A stretch of DNA of 64,000 nucleotides, taken from Paramicrobacterium humi. Lineage in GTDB: Bacteria > Actinomycetota > Actinomycetes > Actinomycetales > Microbacteriaceae. The DNA is taken from NCBI RefSeq assembly GCF_900105715.1, contig NZ_FNRY01000001.1, positions 1,860,001-1,924,000 on the forward strand, written 5' to 3'. Made by a program: the position numbers and the translations under genes. Positions 35,666 to 44,961 of this stretch are shown in pieces; positions within the stretch are counted from its first letter, which is position 1, and every line of letters begins with the position of its first letter. Under the pieces are notes generated by a model that made no database searches, was not told where the DNA came from, and saw only the letters and a list, made by a program, of their open reading frames with translations.

Positions 35666-37903
35666 TTAGGTTTGCGGCTGGGCGACTTCGTGATGGTAGA
35701 GACCTCGAATGACATCATCGATCGAGTCTGCCAATTCATCCGACATTAGCCGCCAGTATTTCAGCGGCATCCCCATCGGATCGTTGACGTCATCCTCGGG
35801 ATTCGAGCCGAGGAATTCCGCGACGCGCGGTGTGTCGTCCTGTTCGTCGAGCCACGCCCCGAGTGCCTTGTCCGCAGGTCGATCATGCACCGAGATCCAT
35901 CGAGCGAATTGCTTGAGTGTGAACAAGCGTGGAGCGACATCAGGCGACTCTGCCAGAAGGCTTCGTGCGTTCTCTCGAGAGAGCGCAAGGATGAGGTCAT
36001 ACTCGCCGAGGCTTGCCGGTGAGACGGGCTTGCTTCTGTGTCCGCTTAGGTCGATACCGAGGTCACGAGCGTGTTCGCGAGCTGTTGTGGACACGCTCCT
36101 TGAGGCTGCTCGGATGCCGGCCGACGAGAACTGCACCGGGAGCCCAGCCGCCTCGCGCTTCGCGATCTCCTCGGCAAAGGGTGATCGGCACTCGTTGGCG
36201 GAGCACACGAAGAGAACGCGATCAGGCAGGGTTGCGCCAGGAGGAGGAACGTTAGAGTCTCGGTCGGGCCGAGTGCTCACGCTCATAACCGGTGCGGACG
36301 GATCAGCCTCGTTATCCGCTGCTCCCTTGCCAGCGCGCGCCGAGTTGGCATGCGCGACACGGGTGTCAGGCTTGTCGGTCGCGACTTCGTGCTCGCTGGA
36401 ATAGTAAGAGACGTACGACTTGGGCGCTCGCTTTCGTGAACGGTTTGCGATGACGCCAAACATCGTTGCACCGTTCACCTTAAGCGTGTCCACAACATCA
36501 GCCAAATGCGCGCGCCGGGTGCGGTCGACTGTTGCAATAACTATCGTCCCATCAGCCGAGGATGCCAGAACTGAAGCATCGGCGAGGGTGAGGGCAGGCG
36601 GAGTGTCGACGATGACGAGATCGGCGCTGTCAGCGAGTGTGCGGATAAGACGTGGGAGGTTTGCCCCTGCCAAGGCATCCGCGGGCTCTCGGGCGATTGC
36701 ACCCGGTGGCAAGAGCCGAAGACCGGGGTGCGTCGTTGTCTGCAGTGCGTCGAGGATCTCGGATTGCCTCAGCTGCTGGTCGGCCGAACCTGTCAAGAGG
36801 CCCCCAAGACCAGGACCGCCCATGGCATCGGAAAAGTACACGTCAAGCTGTGGGCGGCGCAGATCACCGGCGACGAGGATGACCTTGCGGCCCGCCCGCG
36901 CGAAGGAAACGGCCAGATTGGCCGAGACGAAAGTTTTGCCGTCGGCAGGCTCGACGCTCGTGATCGCGACGACGCCTTTGCCCTGTGGAAGCAGAACCTG
37001 CACGGTTGTTCGTAGCGAACGAATGCCTTCTCTTATCCCAACGCTCGTGCCGCCAGCGGCGGGAAGCAGGACACGCTTGCGGGCGACGGCGCGATCGCGG
37101 GGAAGAAATCCGAGGACGGTTATGTCGGTTGTTCGCTCCATCTCTTCGATGGTCCTCAGTCGGTCATCGAACCGATCCCGCACGAGGGCGATCCCCGCCC
37201 CGGCGATAAGACCGCACAGGATCCCGACTCCGGCGATATTGAACGCGCTCGGATTCGTCGAACTTCCAAAAGACGCCGGTCGCGTCACAGAAGCCGGTGG
37301 ACCGGCTGTCTGCAGATCGGCAACCGACATGTTCAGAGTGTTTATTCGTGAGAGCACAGTGGTCAAGTTGGTTTGGGCGATCTGATTCCCGGGGTTGCGC
37401 GAGAGCTGGTTTTGATACTCCTTCGCCTGCTCTGTCGCGTCGGAGAGTTGCGACTGCAACTCAGCGACGGCGTTCGTAATGATTCCTTCTAGGTATGACG
37501 TGTAGGCGGAGGTTGTCACGGAGACAAGGCGCTGTGCCGTGCGAGGATCGGCTGCTGTGCCGGTGATGGAGATAGAAACCGTCAGCGGTGACGTCGTTTC
37601 GAGAATGGACGGCGTGATCGATGCCGCAAGCGACGCCGATGACATATGGAGAGCGGTGGCGGCGTCGTCGATCACGTCCGGAGTGGTGATGACAGCCGGA
37701 TCCACATCGACGCTGATCCCCTGTAGGACGCCGCTGTTCAATGCGTTTGTCATCGTCGGATTGAGACGCACCAGCGTCGACGATTCGAAGTTCGGGCTCT
37801 GCCGTTGCAAATAAACGACGGCGCAGATGCCGGCGAGTAGGGTTACAGCGATAATTGTCCACTTGCGCCTCCACAGCGCAGCAAGCACATCATAGAACGT
37901 CAT
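35666..37903 (-). CDS. Wzz/BY-kinase fused to low-molecular-weight tyrosine phosphatase
   Basis: A 745-residue fusion. Residues 1-245 are a Wzz-like chain-length domain with two membrane helices. The BY-kinase core has Walker A EPADGKT (Lys 323) and Walker B LVIVDTPP. Walker A' reads VILVAGDLRRP, with Ala 345 where Asp is usual. A tyrosine cluster (497, 500, 501) follows. From about residue 560 there is a low-molecular-weight protein-tyrosine phosphatase: VLFVCSANECRSP (Cys 567, Arg 573) and the late general-acid Asp in NDPMGMP. It controls polymer length or export by phosphorylation. ATG at 37901-37903 follows GGGAG and overlaps the glycosyltransferase stop. Last gene of the coupled operon. 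Confidence 0.9.
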   Translation of the reverse strand: MTFYDVLAALWRRKWTIIAVTLLAGICAVVYLQRQSPNFESSTLVRLNPTMTNALNSGVLQGISVDVDPAVITTPDVIDDAATALHMSSASLAASITPSILETTSPLTVSISITGTAADPRTAQRLVSVTTSAYTSYLEGIITNAVAELQSQLSDATEQAKEYQNQLSRNPGNQIAQTNLTTVLSRINTLNMSVADLQTAGPPASVTRPASFGSSTNPSAFNIAGVGILCGLIAGAGIALVRDRFDDRLRTIEEMERTTDITVLGFLPRDRAVARKRVLLPAAGGTSVGIREGIRSLRTTVQVLLPQGKGVVAITSVEPADGKTFVSANLAVSFARAGRKVILVAGDLRRPQLDVYFSDAMGGPGLGGLLTGSADQQLRQSEILDALQTTTHPGLRLLPPGAIAREPADALAGANLPRLIRTLADSADLVIVDTPPALTLADASVLASSADGTIVIATVDRTRRAHLADVVDTLKVNGATMFGVIANRSRKRAPKSYVSYYSSEHEVATDKPDTRVAHANSARAGKGAADNEADPSAPVMSVSTRPDRDSNVPPPGATLPDRVLFVCSANECRSPFAEEIAKREAAGLPVQFSSAGIRAASRSVSTTAREHARDLGIDLSGHRSKPVSPASLGEYDLILALSRENARSLLAESPDVAPRLFTLKQFARWISVHDRPADKALGAWLDEQDDTPRVAEFLGSNPEDDVNDPMGMPLKYWRLMSDELADSIDDVIRGLYHHEVAQPQT

Positions 37904-39093
37904 GAAGAGAACTCCCATCGGTCGATCCGACGCGTCTCGGGTAGCGCGTCGTTCATCAGGTCTGTGTGTTGAAAACTTCGAGCGAGCACGCGAGCGACCG
38001 CGCGGACTCTATCGCTCCAGTCGGGAACGTCAGGGTTGCTCCGGTCGGGACTGTGGCGTGCAATGCATCGCGCGACCGTGTCCGGGAACGTGTCGCGTGG
38101 GGCCACATCGAGATAGTCGTCCGGCTTACCGTCCCTGAACCCCGCGACTGGAGTACTGACAATCGGACGTCCGACAGCCAGATATTCGTAGAGCTTGAGC
38201 GGGTCGAGGCTGTCAGTAAATGGGGAGACGATGTGTGGCACGATGAGCGCGGCAGCGTGCTGGAGGTAGCCTGGGACCGTGTCCCAGCTTCGTGGACCGA
38301 GAAGTATGACGCCCGGTGTGTTCGCAAGTATGCTCGTATTCGAAGCGGACAGTGCATTCGGCCCCAGAAGAACGCACGCGCTACCTATAGCAGCAAGAGT
38401 TGAGCCGGTTCGTGCGACCAGATCGACATCGAGGCGGTCTTCATGGAGTGTGCCGACATACAAGGCGATATCTCGGTCGGGGAAGTCATCGGGTCGTTCC
38501 GCAGGCGTTTGGTAGCGCGCCACATCTACTGCATTGGGAATGAGGATGATATCGTCGCGCGCGTGGCGGCGGGACTTACGGAGAGCTTCTGAGCACACGA
38601 CCACCGAGGTGCAACTCTTGAGGAGGGAGGCGTCAGCCCGCACGATTCTTCGATGTTCTCGGCGGGTGCGCGCGGCCGCGAGCCAGTCGTCGGTTATGTC
38701 GTAGATGGTCGGGAGCGAGGCTCGCTCGACGATGCCGTACCACCCGGGGTCGTTGAGCCACATGAGGTCAGGTCGGAGACCCGCTCGACACAGGTTGCGG
38801 TGGAGAGCAGCTCTCATGAACAGGTCGGCGAATGGCCCGAGTATCCGGGGCAGCCATTTTGTCGGCTGGTAAAGGAACAGACGGCCCTCGTAGCCAGCCG
38901 CCTGCCGCAAGCCCCGCCCGCGAGCCGGCACACGCAGGTGAAGTGAGTCATGCAGGAGATCACGCGAAGGCTCGACAAAGACTACAGTTAGCTGATCGTC
39001 GGTACGTAGGAGACCGTCGAACAGGTACTGATTGCGCCGCCAGACATCGTCCCATGCTTCGAGCGACAGAACGAGGAGTGTTGTGCTGCTCAT
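37900..39093 (-). CDS. Glycosyltransferase, GT4-like
   Basis: A 397-residue GT-B-fold glycosyltransferase. The N-terminal domain opens with TLLVLSLEAWDDVWRRNQYL and the donor-side domain has IPNAVDVARYQTP, IALYVGTLHEDRLD and DPLKLYEYLAVGRPIVSTPVAGF, the usual E-x7-E-like region. It probably adds one sugar to the lipid-linked repeat unit in the cytoplasm. ATG at 39091-39093 overlaps the previous gene as ATGA, and its own stop overlaps the BY-kinase start the same way. Confidence 0.88.
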   Translation of the reverse strand: MSSTTLLVLSLEAWDDVWRRNQYLFDGLLRTDDQLTVVFVEPSRDLLHDSLHLRVPARGRGLRQAAGYEGRLFLYQPTKWLPRILGPFADLFMRAALHRNLCRAGLRPDLMWLNDPGWYGIVERASLPTIYDITDDWLAAARTRREHRRIVRADASLLKSCTSVVVCSEALRKSRRHARDDIILIPNAVDVARYQTPAERPDDFPDRDIALYVGTLHEDRLDVDLVARTGSTLAAIGSACVLLGPNALSASNTSILANTPGVILLGPRSWDTVPGYLQHAAALIVPHIVSPFTDSLDPLKLYEYLAVGRPIVSTPVAGFRDGKPDDYLDVAPRDTFPDTVARCIARHSPDRSNPDVPDWSDRVRAVARVLARSFQHTDLMNDALPETRRIDRWEFSS

Positions 39094-40154
39094 GGGGTAC
39101 ACCTCTCGTAAACTTCGAGAGTCTTGTCGACCTGCGCGCCCACGCTGAACGCCGCTCTCTGCCTTGCTTGCAACTGATGGCCATATCCGCCGTAGCGCGC
39201 GGGATTGGCGAGTGCAGCATCGATGAGCTCGGCGGCTGCGGCAAAGTCCCCAGGGCTAAACATCCAGGCGTCACTAACGGACCCTACGGTCTCCAGATGC
39301 CCTCCGGAGGCTGATGCGATCACAGGCAGCGCTCGTGCCATCGCCTCGAGCACCGCGATTCCTAGCCCTTCATGAGACGTCGGCGCGAGCAACCCCGAGG
39401 CGCGCGACATGAGGGCACCCACATCGGAGCAGTAACCGAGGAAACGGACGCTATCGGATGCGCCAAGGTCGCGCGCTAGCTTTTCGAGGCGGATGCGTTG
39501 CGACCCGTCACCGACGATGTGCAATTCCCACCCTGCACGTGCTGCCCAGGACCGTGCCCATGCACGAATCGCGATGTCACTGTCCTTCTCAAGCTCCAGT
39601 CTTTGGATGAGGAGCATGACGGGTTTGCGGGCCAAGACGTCGGAGGCGCCGACGTTCGCGACACCAGTGTGGACGACGGTACTCGGCTCACCGATGGCGC
39701 GTGCGACGAATCGAGAGATCGCGATCTGCGCCCTGATGCGCGGGGCGGCAAGCCTGAATGCCGCTCGTGCCAGCGGTTTGCGCCCTCGTCTCGCTGCGAA
39801 ATGTCGAGTGCTAACGACCGGGATTCCGCGAGGTGTGGCGAATGCGATCCCCGCTATGTCCGCTTCAGACATATGCGTGTTGACAATGTTCGGCCGGGGT
39901 ACGCAGCGTAAAGCTGCTACAGCCTCCGCCACGCTCGAGGCGGGAAGAAAGCGAGCACCACTTTCCTTCAGAGCTGCCGACATTGCCGAAGATCGCCCAC
40001 CAATAACCGACACCTCGACTCCGCGCTCGATCATGGCAAGTGCTGTCGTTGCGATATAGCGTTCCACCCCGGCGAAGCCATCCGAGCACACCACGTGGGC
40101 GACATGAATACCCGCTCCATGACGATCCGAGGGATGTTGAGGGGGGTGAATCAT
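39090..40154 (-). CDS. Glycosyltransferase family 4
   Basis: A 354-residue GT4 enzyme. The N-terminal domain has HVAHVVCSDGFAGVERYI, and the C-terminal domain has LLIQRLELEKDSDIAIRAW, HIVGDGSQRIRLEKLARDLGASDSVRFLGY and TSHEGLGIAVLEAMARALPVIASASGG. ATG at 40152-40154 is fixed by the 4-nt overlap with the membrane polymerase-like gene. Acceptor and donor sugars are unknown. Confidence 0.92.
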   Translation of the reverse strand: MIHPPQHPSDRHGAGIHVAHVVCSDGFAGVERYIATTALAMIERGVEVSVIGGRSSAMSAALKESGARFLPASSVAEAVAALRCVPRPNIVNTHMSEADIAGIAFATPRGIPVVSTRHFAARRGRKPLARAAFRLAAPRIRAQIAISRFVARAIGEPSTVVHTGVANVGASDVLARKPVMLLIQRLELEKDSDIAIRAWARSWAARAGWELHIVGDGSQRIRLEKLARDLGASDSVRFLGYCSDVGALMSRASGLLAPTSHEGLGIAVLEAMARALPVIASASGGHLETVGSVSDAWMFSPGDFAAAAELIDAALANPARYGGYGHQLQARQRAAFSVGAQVDKTLEVYERCTP

Positions 40155-41509
40155 GTCACAGTCCGTACGTAGTTCACGGACAGCTGGCGAGAAGAATCGG
40201 GTTGCTCTAGCCCAGATCGGTCGTGAACAAAGGCTCCAACGCAGACTCCGGCCACGATCCACAACAGGGACGCCTGGCCCGCGACCCAGTAAAGGTCGAA
40301 CTGCGCTTGTACGAAACGTGCAACGACAACCGCGGCACCGACCGTTCCGTACGTCGGGTCGAGGCGCCAGAGATACCAGATGACAAGCGCAAACATGAGG
40401 AGAAACCCGATTAGGCCCACAATGCCAACCGACGACAACACTTCAAGTTCCGCATTCGGGGGCTGAAAACGAGCCGCGAAGCGATCCGTGTACCACCAGC
40501 GCAAGCCAACGCCGAAGGCCGGTGACTCGTGCCAGATGTTAAGCGATTCTTCGAACCAGTCAAGGCGTTGGTAAGCCGAGTTGAACTGATTGTCACTTGC
40601 CAGCTGGCTGCTCAACATCGAGATGCTGTAACCGAGAACTGGGATGGTGAGGAGGATCCCGAGCAGTGGCCGTCTGCGCGATGCTGCGCGCCTGCGCAGC
40701 CCGACTATTAGTAGCCCAGCGAGCAGTCCGAGCATGCTTTGACGTGACTGCGATGCGAAAATACCGCCGGCGAGCACAACGAGAGTGAAATATGACAGAT
40801 TGCGAGGGATAGCGAACCACGCAGGTCGACCATGGACGATCACGAATGCGGTCGCGAGCATTCCTCCAATAAGATTCTTGTGCAGTTCGGGGAGATATAC
40901 GGGCTCAAGCTCGTGATGAATGGCGAACGCGACGGCAGCCGTCGCGATCGCGGCCACCGCTATCCCCAGGCAGCCGAGCACATAAGCTCCGATGGCGTAT
41001 GAGCTTTTCCCGGTCCGTGCGATGGTGAAACCGACGAGGAGGCTGCCGATAACGAGCACGAACTCGTGCACCCACTCGACCGTGTTTTCTTGATAGGGAT
41101 TAAGTATCAGCGTCGGCAGAGCTGCGACGAGGTAAGCGATGCCAGCCCAGCAAAAAGGCCGCATCGCCGACATTCCTTTCGGTCGTACGAGAACCACCGC
41201 GGCAATTGTGGCGACGGCGAGGATAACGTCGGACACGCTTACGAAACCTCCGACTCTCGTCAGGACGAGCGTCGCCGGCACGGCCATCGCGACGATTAGC
41301 ATTGGCGTGCTGAGGAAGAACGAGAGCGCAAGCACTCCGATGGAGACGAACCACGCCAGACGCGTGTCCGACGTTGCGAGAACGCCAATCGCGGCGGCTA
41401 CCATCGCGATCGCTCCACACCAGGCGAGTAGTGAGCCAACACTTGTGTCCGCCTGTGGTGAGAGTGGGGTCCTAATGCTGAACCGCGAACGGCGCCGTAT
41501 CTGGTTCAT
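40151..41509 (-). CDS. O-antigen ligase / Wzy-like membrane protein
   Basis: A 452-residue protein with about eleven to twelve hydrophobic segments and a larger outer loop that includes RLDWFEESLNIWHESPAFGVGLRWW, the signature of the Wzy_C/O-antigen ligase family. In a Gram-positive polysaccharide locus it is most likely the polymerase that joins repeat units outside the membrane. ATG is shared with the stop of the upstream GT4-GT2 gene (ATGA). Confidence 0.9.
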   Translation of the reverse strand: MNQIRRRSRFSIRTPLSPQADTSVGSLLAWCGAIAMVAAAIGVLATSDTRLAWFVSIGVLALSFFLSTPMLIVAMAVPATLVLTRVGGFVSVSDVILAVATIAAVVLVRPKGMSAMRPFCWAGIAYLVAALPTLILNPYQENTVEWVHEFVLVIGSLLVGFTIARTGKSSYAIGAYVLGCLGIAVAAIATAAVAFAIHHELEPVYLPELHKNLIGGMLATAFVIVHGRPAWFAIPRNLSYFTLVVLAGGIFASQSRQSMLGLLAGLLIVGLRRRAASRRRPLLGILLTIPVLGYSISMLSSQLASDNQFNSAYQRLDWFEESLNIWHESPAFGVGLRWWYTDRFAARFQPPNAELEVLSSVGIVGLIGFLLMFALVIWYLWRLDPTYGTVGAAVVVARFVQAQFDLYWVAGQASLLWIVAGVCVGAFVHDRSGLEQPDSSRQLSVNYVRTVT

Positions 41510-43452
41510 GTCTTCAGGGACGCGAGTGGACCTCGCATGTAGAGGATGAGGCGGGCAAATGCTGAACGGCGACCAGCGCGCGAATGCGTCACCGAGCGGA
41601 TTCCTGCACCGAGCACCATGGCGGTGCGGAACACCTGCCAGCCGACTGTTCCGAAGTGCTTCCGCTGGTATGTTTCCAGGCTGGCGTGGAAGAGCCGGTC
41701 TCGGTGCGACGGGTCGGAGCTGGTGCCACCGCCGAGATGCAGCGCATCAACCCGGGCGACGTCGATTCGCCATCCGCGATCGACCGCGCGCTTCTGCCAA
41801 TCCGTCTCCTCCGCGTAGAGGAAGAAGCGCTCGTCGAACGGTCCGACATCCGCGATCGCCTCCGCGCGGAGCAGGAGCACGGACCCGATGACAAAACCGC
41901 GTGATGTGTTCCACCTGCCGAGACCGAACGCTTCGAGCCAAGCGCGGAGCGGGTTCGGGAATGGCCACCAGACGCGCGCCTCGACTCCAGACCGCGGGTC
42001 TCGCTGGGTGGCTCCGACAGCTCCGCGGACATTGTCCGCATGGAGGAGCTCATGCATGGTGATGACAGATGCCGGGCTGATTTGCGCGTCCGGGTTGAGA
42101 AGCAATACGTCGTCACCGCTGCTGCCTCGGGCACCGAGTGAGCGCAGCGCCGCGTTGACGCCTGCTGCGAATCCGACGTTCGCTCCTGGATCGATGTAAT
42201 GAGCACCATGCTCGAGAGCGATAGCTCGCGTTGCCTTCGAGGAACCGTTATCAACAACGGTCACAGGAAATGCGCGGTCAAGCGCGGAAAGAGACTGCGA
42301 AAGTATGTCGGGAGAGCCAAAGGCGACGACAACGACCTGGGGTAGACGTTGGGCTCCTGAGTTCCGGCAAGGAAGAACGGTCGCGTAATGCTCCGCATGT
42401 TGTTCGGCGACGCTTTCCCAGCTGAATCGTTGCACGTGCGCGAGCCCGTGCTTGCGCATCCTAATCCATTGCTCCGGTCGAAGGGCACGCGAGATTCCGG
42501 AGGCTAAGTCGACGTGGTCCGAGGGCCGGACGAGGATTGCGGCATCCTCAACGACATCGGCGATTGCTCCTGTGTGACTCGCGACGACCGGTACGCCCGA
42601 GGCCATGGCCTCTACGGCGACCCGGCAGAACTGTTCCAGCCAGTCGCGGGTCGGTATGGACGGTACCGCGATGACATCGAGTTCACGATAGCGCTCCGGC
42701 AGCTCGGCCCCGGTTGCGAAGCCAAGGAAATGCACGCGATCGCTCACCCCGAGGGTGAGCGCCAATTCTTCTAATTCCTCTCGGCTGCTCCCATCACCGC
42801 TTATTCGAAGCGTCCAGGACGGTTCGATCGCGGCGGCTCGGATCAGCGTTTCGACACCCTTGTGCGGCTCAAGCTGCCCCACATATCCGACAATGGCCTT
42901 TCCCGAAGGTGTGTCACGATCGATTGCATGAAAGTTCTTGAGGTCGACCCCGAGAGGTATGAGGGCTGGGCGTACCCGCAGTCCTTTCCGCGAGAGGATC
43001 TCGCCGGCCTTCTGATTGCACACGTAGGCTCCCGCAGCGTGCTTAAGCGCATAGGACTCAAACCACCGGAACGGGATGGGATATGACTTGTGAATGTTCT
43101 GAGCTGAGTAGAGCGTGTATGGCACGTTCGAACGGCGAAGCGCCCTAAGCGCGAGAATCTCCGCCGTAGCCAAGGAGCATGGCTCCTCGTGCAGGTCGAG
43201 TATGGCGGGTGTGCTTCCCAGTGCGCGCCAAATGGGTATCGGATTGTACAGAAAAGCATTCGGGTGCTTGCCAACCGTCCCAGCTCCTCGTACGAAAGTG
43301 TCGCCCTCCGTTGTGAGATGAACCGGGCTACCCCCTTCAGCCCATCGGCGTGCTGAGACCAGTTCGACATCCGTGCCATGGCTTCGCAGCATTCGCTCGC
43401 GTTCCCGCCAACTGGACACGACGCCATGATGTGCGATGCGCAGAACCTTCAT
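41506..43452 (-). CDS. Two-domain glycosyltransferase (GT4-GT2 fusion)
   Basis: A 648-residue fusion. Residues about 1-365 form a GT4 (GT-B) enzyme: IVGYVGQLEPHKGVETLI, LRISGDGSSREELEELALTLGV, FCRVAVEAMASGVPVVASHTG. Residues about 375-620 form a GT2 rhamnosyltransferase-like GT-A domain: VVVVAFGSPDILSQSLSAL, TVVDNGSSKATR, NVGFAAGVNAALR, LLLNPDAQISP and FDERFFLYAEETDWQKRA. One chain can thus add two sugars in succession. ATG at 43450-43452 follows GGATATCGAG. First gene of the five-gene minus-strand operon. Confidence 0.92.
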   Translation of the reverse strand: MKVLRIAHHGVVSSWRERERMLRSHGTDVELVSARRWAEGGSPVHLTTEGDTFVRGAGTVGKHPNAFLYNPIPIWRALGSTPAILDLHEEPCSLATAEILALRALRRSNVPYTLYSAQNIHKSYPIPFRWFESYALKHAAGAYVCNQKAGEILSRKGLRVRPALIPLGVDLKNFHAIDRDTPSGKAIVGYVGQLEPHKGVETLIRAAAIEPSWTLRISGDGSSREELEELALTLGVSDRVHFLGFATGAELPERYRELDVIAVPSIPTRDWLEQFCRVAVEAMASGVPVVASHTGAIADVVEDAAILVRPSDHVDLASGISRALRPEQWIRMRKHGLAHVQRFSWESVAEQHAEHYATVLPCRNSGAQRLPQVVVVAFGSPDILSQSLSALDRAFPVTVVDNGSSKATRAIALEHGAHYIDPGANVGFAAGVNAALRSLGARGSSGDDVLLLNPDAQISPASVITMHELLHADNVRGAVGATQRDPRSGVEARVWWPFPNPLRAWLEAFGLGRWNTSRGFVIGSVLLLRAEAIADVGPFDERFFLYAEETDWQKRAVDRGWRIDVARVDALHLGGGTSSDPSHRDRLFHASLETYQRKHFGTVGWQVFRTAMVLGAGIRSVTHSRAGRRSAFARLILYMRGPLASLKT

Positions 43453-43726
43453 CTCGATATCCAAATCGTGCACGATCTCGTAGCACGCGGCGACGCACAC
43501 GCGAGTAGCATCACACCTCTGCGCTCAGACAGGCATGGCGCATAGCGGGTTCCAGAAGCGCTCATGACCTCATCGTAGGTTCAAAGTGAGTGCTACTCAT
43601 ATACCCCCTTAAAGGTGAGGTGCTTCCTGGCACTTGACGTGCGAGAGTTCTCAGTAGCTCGACTCATGTCATAGCTGCCAAGTGATAAAACGCGTCCGAA
43701 CCTACGAGGCTGAAAGAGATTGGTAC

Positions 43727-44959
43727 ATGCCGCAAGCGCGAGTCATCATGCTCGACCACACCGGCCAAGAGGGTGGCGCCGAGCTGGCCATGGTGCGCCT
43801 CGCGGCTGAGCTTCGTCGCTGCGAGATCGACGTGCAAGTTCTTCTATTTTCGGATGGTCCGCTCAGGATTCGGCTCGAAGAACTCGGCATTCCCACGAGA
43901 GTGGAGCCACTCGGGATCCGCACAGTGGCGCTCTCTCGGGATATGCTCGGCTGGCGCCGCGCGATTCTCGAAACTGGGGCTGCGCTTCGGTTCTCGATCC
44001 GCATCGCGCGCGCCATCCGGTGTGGCAAAGCTGATCTCGTGGTCGCGAATTCACTTAAGGCTGCTTCGATTGCCGCTGTCGCTGCTCCAGCCGCGGGCCG
44101 TCCGTGGATCTGGCATTTGCACGATCGCCTGAGCGACGACTATCTTCCACCGCTTCCGCTTCGGGCATTGAAGATTCTCGCGGCCGTCGGCCCTGCCAGA
44201 ATCGTCGCCAATTCTCGAGCAACACGTGAAACGCTGCCCTCTCGCGCAAGGCGCCGATCGGCGGTCGTCTACCCGGGCTTCCGCGAAACGTGTGCTGCGC
44301 CGGCCTCAGATTCTTCCGCGGCAGCTGTGGGCATAGTCGGTCGTATTAGCCCCACGAAGGGGCAACTAGAGTTCATAGAAGCGGCTGCGCAACTCGCGCA
44401 TAGGTATCCGAACCTGCTATTTCGTGTCATTGGCGCGCCGCTGTTCGGGGAAGAATCGTACGAGCACACGGCTCGCGAACGCGCAACCGATTTGGGGATC
44501 GCGGACCGGCTGGAGTTCTGCGGCTGGGTCGAGGATCCGCTCGAGCAGATGAAGAGTCTGAGCGTCCTCGTCCACGCGTCGCCTGTGCCGGAGCCGTTTG
44601 GTCAGGTCCTCATCGAAGCGATGGCGGCGGGGGTTCCTGTTGTCGCGGCCGCTTCGGGCGGTGTCATGGAGATCCTGGACCCGACATCCCAGAGCGAGTG
44701 GGACGCCGCTGCGCATCTGAGTGTGACCGATGTTGGGATCCTCGTTCGCCCTGGAGATCCCGCTGCGCTAGCAAAGGCGATCGCCACCGTTCTCGACGAC
44801 CCTGTAGCTGCGACTCAGCGAGTGCAGAAGGCGCGTTCCAGCCTCGCTCGCTTCGACATCGAGCGAACAGCCGCTGGTGTCGCAGAAGTCTGGAGTTCGA
44901 TCCTGCCCGCACGGCGCTGGTTCGCGTCCACTCGATCCACAATCAAAACAGGAGGATAA
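43727..44959 (+). CDS. Glycosyltransferase family 4
   Basis: A 410-residue GT4 enzyme. It begins RVIMLDHTGQEGGAELAMVRLA, a common GT4 opening, and has VGIVGRISPTKGQLEFIEAA, ADRLEFCGWVEDP, and HASPVPEPFGQVLIEAMAAGVPVVAAASGG. ATG at 43727 follows AAAGAGA; an in-frame GTG at 43682 adds 15 residues without a good site. It is followed two bases later by the PqqD-like gene in the same direction, an unusual pair. It diverges from the five-gene operon across about 270 nt. Confidence 0.9.
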   Translation: MPQARVIMLDHTGQEGGAELAMVRLAAELRRCEIDVQVLLFSDGPLRIRLEELGIPTRVEPLGIRTVALSRDMLGWRRAILETGAALRFSIRIARAIRCGKADLVVANSLKAASIAAVAAPAAGRPWIWHLHDRLSDDYLPPLPLRALKILAAVGPARIVANSRATRETLPSRARRRSAVVYPGFRETCAAPASDSSAAAVGIVGRISPTKGQLEFIEAAAQLAHRYPNLLFRVIGAPLFGEESYEHTARERATDLGIADRLEFCGWVEDPLEQMKSLSVLVHASPVPEPFGQVLIEAMAAGVPVVAAASGGVMEILDPTSQSEWDAAAHLSVTDVGILVRPGDPAALAKAIATVLDDPVAATQRVQKARSSLARFDIERTAAGVAEVWSSILPARRWFASTRSTIKTGG

Positions 44960-44961
44960 CG

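Noticed and set aside
43453-43726. Search for a RiPP precursor next to the PqqD-associated glycosyltransferase
   Set aside because: Only very short frames (about 10 codons) occur in the divergent gap; none looks like a precursor.
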